DNA of 5,258 bases from a bacterium (GTDB lineage: Bacteria; Desulfobacterota; GWC2-55-46): the NCBI GenBank assembly GCA_027310325.1, contig DAIDBB010000100.1, positions 1 through 5,258 of the forward strand, read 5' to 3'. The notes under the pieces are model-generated. The model was not told the DNA's origin. It did not search any database and saw only the letters and a program-made list of their open reading frames with translations. A program made the position numbers and the translations under genes. Numbering within the stretch: the first letter of the stretch is position 1; the number at the start of each line of letters is the position of its first letter. This document shows positions 5,008-5,258 of this stretch, in pieces.

Positions 5008-5258
5008 ATGAAGGACCTTGAAGGATTCGTCGGAAAAGTCCTTAGAGATTTAGCGGCCCTGCCCGAGGAGGCTATGAGGCTTTCTCTTTTGGGCCGCAGG
5101 CTCGCCGCGCTTTCCGCCCCTGACGCGGCCCTTTTTATCGACTCCCTTTACAAAAAAGGCCCTGAGGACAGGCCGTCGAGGGCGGCCCTTTCCGTGCTCG
5201 TAGACCCTGAAGAGATAAAAAAAATACTCGGCGAGGAAAAGTACGCCCGGATATATCT
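5008..5258 (+). CDS. N-terminal part of a helical protein of unknown function (truncated)
   Basis: An ORF open from ATG 5008 to the window end gives 83 full codons, starting MKDLEGFVGKVLRDLAALPE. I do not recognise the family. The sequence is rich in Leu, Ala, Lys and Glu and looks wholly alpha-helical, with segments such as MRLSLLGRRLAAL (23-35) and DPEEIKKILGEEKYARIY (66-83). There is no signal peptide or membrane segment in this part. It starts 45 nt after the zinc-ribbon gene on the same strand, so it is probably in the same operon; no convincing terminator lies between. No Shine-Dalgarno precedes ATG 5008. The next in-frame ATG (5074) has GAGGAG only 3 nt upstream, too close to be persuasive. 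Its G/C-rich third positions match its neighbours. Confidence 0.68.
   Translation, partial: MKDLEGFVGKVLRDLAALPEEAMRLSLLGRRLAALSAPDAALFIDSLYKKGPEDRPSRAALSVLVDPEEIKKILGEEKYARIY

Overview
The window comes from a bacterial chromosome of moderately high GC. Several traits fit an uncultured Desulfobacterota or Nitrospirota-like lineage: frequent ATA (Ile) and AGG (Arg) codons in a GC-rich background, a pair of the CCCCTCTTT/AAAGAGGGG intergenic repeats that yield spurious 'PLFLKGGKGG' peptides, a DUF3426-type zinc-ribbon membrane protein, and a fused APH-like/P-loop kinase. This placement rests on pattern recognition and no search was run.

Layout. Positions 2-64 (+) are the last 20 codons of a Pro/Tyr-rich protein, followed by a strong, probably bidirectional terminator (90-116). 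Facing it on the minus strand is an unannotated 46-residue acidic, Tyr-rich protein (139-279) with an excellent ribosome binding site. Next comes a composite element of two inverted palindromic repeats (299-462) that fills the gap up to queC (462-1151, minus; preQ0 synthase). After about 170 bases lies a 527-residue fused kinase of unknown substrate (1325-2908, minus). It is preceded by hpt (3003-3524, minus; purine salvage) in the same direction. A divergent control region (3525-3691) separates hpt from the plus-strand genes. It holds two back-to-back sigma-70-like promoters and a perfect 15-bp palindrome between them.

On the plus strand, 3692-4962 encodes a membrane-anchored MJ0042/DUF3426-type protein that is readable only through a -1 frameshift. 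The zinc ribbon lies in one frame, and the linker, membrane segment and C-terminal domain lie in another. At the crossover sits A AAA AAG (3898-3904), the dnaX-type slippery heptamer, in the right phase. It is followed after 6 nt by a GC-rich stem-loop (3911-3942). Either this is programmed frameshifting, which would let one gene make a soluble zinc-finger protein and a membrane-bound form, or one A is missing from the A run. This is the main discovery candidate. A truncated helical protein of unknown function starts at 5008 and runs off the end.

The genes do not form one obvious pathway. queC (tRNA queuosine) and hpt (purine salvage) both concern purine-type bases. The kinase may be co-transcribed with hpt, but its substrate cannot be inferred from the sequence.
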